NCBI GenBank assembly: GCA_013042765.1 | Contig: JABDPP010000341.1 | Coordinates: 1 to 7,811 of the forward strand | Direction of reading: 5' to 3' | DNA length: 7,811 nucleotides | From: Litoreibacter sp. | Lineage (GTDB): Bacteria > Pseudomonadota > Alphaproteobacteria > Rhodobacterales > Rhodobacteraceae | Shown: piece by piece, positions 5,481 to 7,811 of the stretch | How the letters are laid out: every line of letters starts with the position of its first letter | Numbering within the stretch: the first letter of the stretch is position 1 | Translations under genes and position numbers: made by a program | Notes under the pieces: model-generated | What the model was told of the DNA's origin: nothing | Databases searched by the model: none | What the model saw: only the letters and a program-made list of their open reading frames with translations

Positions 5481-6380
5481 TCAGGAGGCCAAGGCCTCAG
5501 TCTCCGTGATCTTTTCGAACTCAGGCAGAAACTCGGGATGATAAATCTCGAGATACCGCGTTATGCGAGCATTACTGATGAGCTTGGAGACGTAGCCACG
5601 CGCCAAAACCAGATCGAGGTGATCGCTCCCGTAGGTATCCTCGACCAGGCGCAACTCTCGCTCCAGATTCGCGGACTCGCGTTCCATCAGCTCCAGCTGT
5701 TGCCGGGAGACCCCTTTCACAGCTTTGGGTTTGTCTGGGTCTTTCAGATGGCTCGCCGGCGTCGCAGCAAGGAGCGAGCGGGCGTAGTTGACGGTGTACT
5801 TGTTCATTGCAACCATCAGTTCCGCAGCCTCGATCTGACGCATCGGCTTCATCTTCTTGAGAACTTTAAACCCAGTCATGGCGACTTGCTTGTCCTTCAG
5901 GAGCTCAGCTACCTCGGGACAGATGCCATCCAACAAACGCTTTTTGTCCTGCAGGGATTTCACATTCACATTGAGTGCTCGCGCCAGCCGCTCTTCCGGC
6001 ACGCCGCGCTCAATCGCCTTCAGGATCATATTGTGTTCCTGAATGGTGGCAAGGCGACTTATGCGCTTGTTGTAGGTGAACGCCTCATCGTCCGTAGAAA
6101 CCTGACAAGGCGCATCCTGCTCACCGAGATCCGCCAAGATCGCAAGGCGCACGTGCCCAACGAGCAGTATGTATTTTTCGGGATTGGATTGATCGCGGAC
6201 GACGACGAGGGGCTCGACAAGCCCGACTTCTTTTATGGAGGCAACCACCTGGCGGTATTTCACCGTATCCTTTGCTTCTTTCCGAACGGCATAGAGCGGG
6301 CAAATCTGCTCGAGCGGCAGCTGAAGGAGGTCCTTCTCGAACGCCATGTTGATCGATTTGGAGCGTCCGGATCGCGCCAT
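5481..6380 (-). CDS. ParB/RepB-like protein, second of a pair
   Basis: This 299-residue protein resembles the plasmid-partition RepB/ParB superfamily but is divergent. Residues about 19-90 form a ParB N-terminal-like domain. The segment SIKEVGLVEPLVV (48-60) and the box GHVRLAIL (75-82) stand where ParB has GERRxRA. The ENxQR box is degenerate (NKRISRLATIQEH, 104-116). A helix-turn-helix-like region (GVPEERLARALNVNVKSLQD, 126-145) follows, with CPEVAELLKDKQV downstream. A Glu/Leu-rich helical region (about 227-248) may mediate dimerisation. The ATG at 6378-6380 shares its A with the preceding stop (TGATG) and has GGGAGA upstream, so it is translationally coupled to the first ParB-like gene. 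Loss of canonical residues in the nucleotide-binding box suggests DNA binding without normal CTP switching, which is inference. Confidence 0.85.
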   Translation of the reverse strand: MARSGRSKSINMAFEKDLLQLPLEQICPLYAVRKEAKDTVKYRQVVASIKEVGLVEPLVVVRDQSNPEKYILLVGHVRLAILADLGEQDAPCQVSTDDEAFTYNKRISRLATIQEHNMILKAIERGVPEERLARALNVNVKSLQDKKRLLDGICPEVAELLKDKQVAMTGFKVLKKMKPMRQIEAAELMVAMNKYTVNYARSLLAATPASHLKDPDKPKAVKGVSRQQLELMERESANLERELRLVEDTYGSDHLDLVLARGYVSKLISNARITRYLEIYHPEFLPEFEKITETEALAS

Positions 6381-7273
6381 CAGATGTCTCCCGTTCGAGC
6401 GGCCAAGCGGTCAGAGAGGTTCTTTGGGATCGTCGCGAACCCTTCGGCCCTTAGAAGCGTGACGAAGTTTTCGTCATTCAGGAGTTTGCGCAGCGCTTCT
6501 GTGATGAACATCAACTCGTTGCGTGTCGCTGTCGCTTTTCGCAGTAACACCTGCTTCTTTTCGACATCGTTCTGATAGGTTCGGATCAAGCTTTCGACCG
6601 ATAGCGAACGTCGCTTCTTTTTGTCCGCGCTTAGACGGCCCTTGCCGTATTGTTGACGTGCCTCGACCAGGCGTTTCGCGGCCATCAGTCGGCCGCCGCG
6701 CAGCTGGTTGTTCTCGTAGGCCTGGCGCAGGACGTCCTGCACTTCCGTATCTTCTGCCTCAGCGATATCGACGGCGACGCTTACCGGAAGCTTGCCGCTC
6801 TCAACTGCTCTGAGCAGTCTATGCTCGCCACTCTCGAGGAGCCGAAGGACCCCACGGACATACTTGAGAGAAAGCCGGGTCTTGCGTGAGATCTCTGGGC
6901 CAGAGTAGCCGCGCTCTTTCAACCCTTTGATATCGCGCAGAAGGTCGAGAGCTCGATGCTGTCGGCGTGCAAGGTTCTCCACGAGGCTCATCACCAGGCA
7001 ATCTTCGCTACTGGCGTCGATGACGATCGCTGGGATTTTTGTTTGACCGAGTTCCTCGAAGGCTTCTAGGCGCCCTTGACCGCAGATCAAATCGTATCGC
7101 AAACCATCCTCGCTCATTCGCGCTGCGACGGTGATCGGCCGTTTCAGACCAAGCTCGGCGATGTTGTCGACAATCTCTCTGAAAGTTTTTCGGTTCCTCA
7201 CGCGCGCGTTCACCACGGTGATGCGATCCATCGGGATCAACTCGGCAGCTCGGATCTGCTGGTCGGGTATCAT
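6380..7273 (-). CDS. ParB/RepB-like protein, first of a pair
   Basis: This 297-residue ParB-superfamily protein has a better preserved core than its partner. The N-terminal domain shows VRNRKTF...NIAELGLKRPITVA (25-50), the box GQGRLEAF (65-72, in place of GERRxRA) and ENLARR (99-104, in place of ENxQR). A helix-turn-helix region lies at about 123-146 (YSGPEISRKTRLSLKYVRGV). The C-terminal half is helical and charged, with KKKRR at 218-222, as in RepB C-terminal domains. ParB/RepB proteins bind centromere-like sites and segregate replicons with a ParA ATPase, but some act as regulators. The ATG at 7271-7273 overlaps the upstream stop as ATGA and has GGAGG close by. No parA lies in the window. 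Confidence 0.88.
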   Translation of the reverse strand: MIPDQQIRAAELIPMDRITVVNARVRNRKTFREIVDNIAELGLKRPITVAARMSEDGLRYDLICGQGRLEAFEELGQTKIPAIVIDASSEDCLVMSLVENLARRQHRALDLLRDIKGLKERGYSGPEISRKTRLSLKYVRGVLRLLESGEHRLLRAVESGKLPVSVAVDIAEAEDTEVQDVLRQAYENNQLRGGRLMAAKRLVEARQQYGKGRLSADKKKRRSLSVESLIRTYQNDVEKKQVLLRKATATRNELMFITEALRKLLNDENFVTLLRAEGFATIPKNLSDRLAARTGDI

Positions 7274-7811
7274 GCCACCTCCGGAACAGGGACGTGGACT
7301 GCCATCTTGAACAAGGGATCCAGCGTCTCGAAGCGATAGGCATCGAGCGACAAGCCGTTGTGTTCGGCAAGGCGGATGCGGGGGAGGGTCATGTCGAGGC
7401 TTGGGAGCAGGTAGTAGTCAAGCGGCCGATGGTTTGGTCGATCCATGCGAACGGCGATCGTGATTTCGGGCTTGAGGCTCATGTCGAAGCGGATGTTCCA
7501 ACGGAGAGAGCCCGCATTGGTTTCGCTGCAACGGACGATCACGAGCGACGCAGAAATTTCGTCGTTGATGGTGAGCAGGTCTGTTTGGGGATGTCGTTCT
7601 ACTTTGCCGCCCATGGCTTCGATGCCAGCAATTGTCTCGGCGACAATATCCGGATGGAGTTCGCGCAGGCGACGATTGATCTCGATGTATCTGTAGTCCC
7701 GATCCGGCTTGAAACCGACCAGCTGGTAGACGCGGAGCAGGCTCCCGAACCGTGACCGATACGCGCTGCTCGATGGGAGCGCCTCGGCTTCGTCTATGAC
7801 AAGGCCAGACA
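7270..7811 (-). CDS. C-terminal part of a large protein, possibly recombinase family (cut by window edge)
   Basis: The minus-strand frame is open without a stop from the right edge to the TGA at 7270-7272, giving about 180 visible residues. The 114-codon stretch starting at the ATG at 7614 is only an internal part. Recognisable stretches are RFGSLLRVYQLVGF, DYRYIEINRRLRELHPDIV, TDLLTINDEISASLVIVRC and RPLDYYLLP, ending VHVPVPEVA. From memory, this C-terminal block resembles proteins annotated as recombinase-family in Rhizobiales that precede ParB/RepB-like pairs. No catalytic residue of a recombinase is in view, so the family call is tentative. The stop overlaps the next start (ATGA), which places it in the same operon as the two ParB-like genes. 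Confidence 0.6.
   Translation of the reverse strand, partial: SGLVIDEAEALPSSSAYRSRFGSLLRVYQLVGFKPDRDYRYIEINRRLRELHPDIVAETIAGIEAMGGKVERHPQTDLLTINDEISASLVIVRCSETNAGSLRWNIRFDMSLKPEITIAVRMDRPNHRPLDYYLLPSLDMTLPRIRLAEHNGLSLDAYRFETLDPLFKMAVHVPVPEVA

Noticed and set aside
5397..6575. Plus-strand open frame of 392 codons
   Set aside because: It lies antisense to the two ParB-like genes, has an improbable composition and no ribosome binding site. The minus-strand proteins have clear family features.
7294..7755. Plus-strand open frame of 153 codons at the right end
   Set aside because: It is antisense to the coupled minus-strand frame that stays open to the window edge and overlaps the ParB-like start as ATGA.

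Overview
The window looks like an accessory region of an alphaproteobacterial genome or large plasmid, most likely rhizobial-type. The base composition is moderately GC-rich, and two RepB-type ParB proteins resemble those on rhizobial-type replicons. TTG start codons with good ribosome binding sites are used twice. No rRNA, tRNA, CRISPR array or complete insertion sequence was seen. The organism call is inference.

Layout. (1) Positions 1-206, minus: the N-terminal part of a secreted CIA30-like protein, cut by the window edge. (2) 207-529: a gap without a convincing gene. (3) 530-1603, minus: an FAD-dependent amine-oxidase-type flavoprotein starting at TTG. (4) 1753-2328, minus: a TetR-family repressor. 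(5) 2329-2418: a divergent control region with two near-identical 18-bp boxes, the best regulatory signal in the window. (6) 2419-4682, plus: an apparent three-gene operon of an NmrA-type NAD(P)-binding protein, a beta-carbonic-anhydrase-like metalloenzyme and a cupin. (7) 4722-5075, minus: a small antibiotic-biosynthesis-monooxygenase (ABM) fold protein, convergent with the cupin. (8) 5076-5480: a 405-base gap with a perfect 13-bp inverted repeat, a second 8-bp inverted repeat and a GC-rich tract. (9) 5481-7811, minus: a translationally coupled three-gene operon of the C-terminal part of a large protein (possibly a recombinase-family protein, from memory only) followed by two divergent ParB/RepB-like proteins. 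There is no parA in view.

How they may work together. The first block looks like a TetR-controlled metabolic or detoxification module. The repressor (with a Cys in a GCPLA motif) probably binds the twin boxes and controls the NmrA-CA-cupin operon. The flavoprotein behind tetR and the ABM protein are plausible satellites. The substrate cannot be read from sequence. The second block looks like part of a mobile or plasmid-derived maintenance module: paired DNA-binding ParB-like proteins, with a strong palindrome downstream that could be their site, a terminator or an RNA element. The gap at 5076-5480 is the natural boundary between the two blocks.
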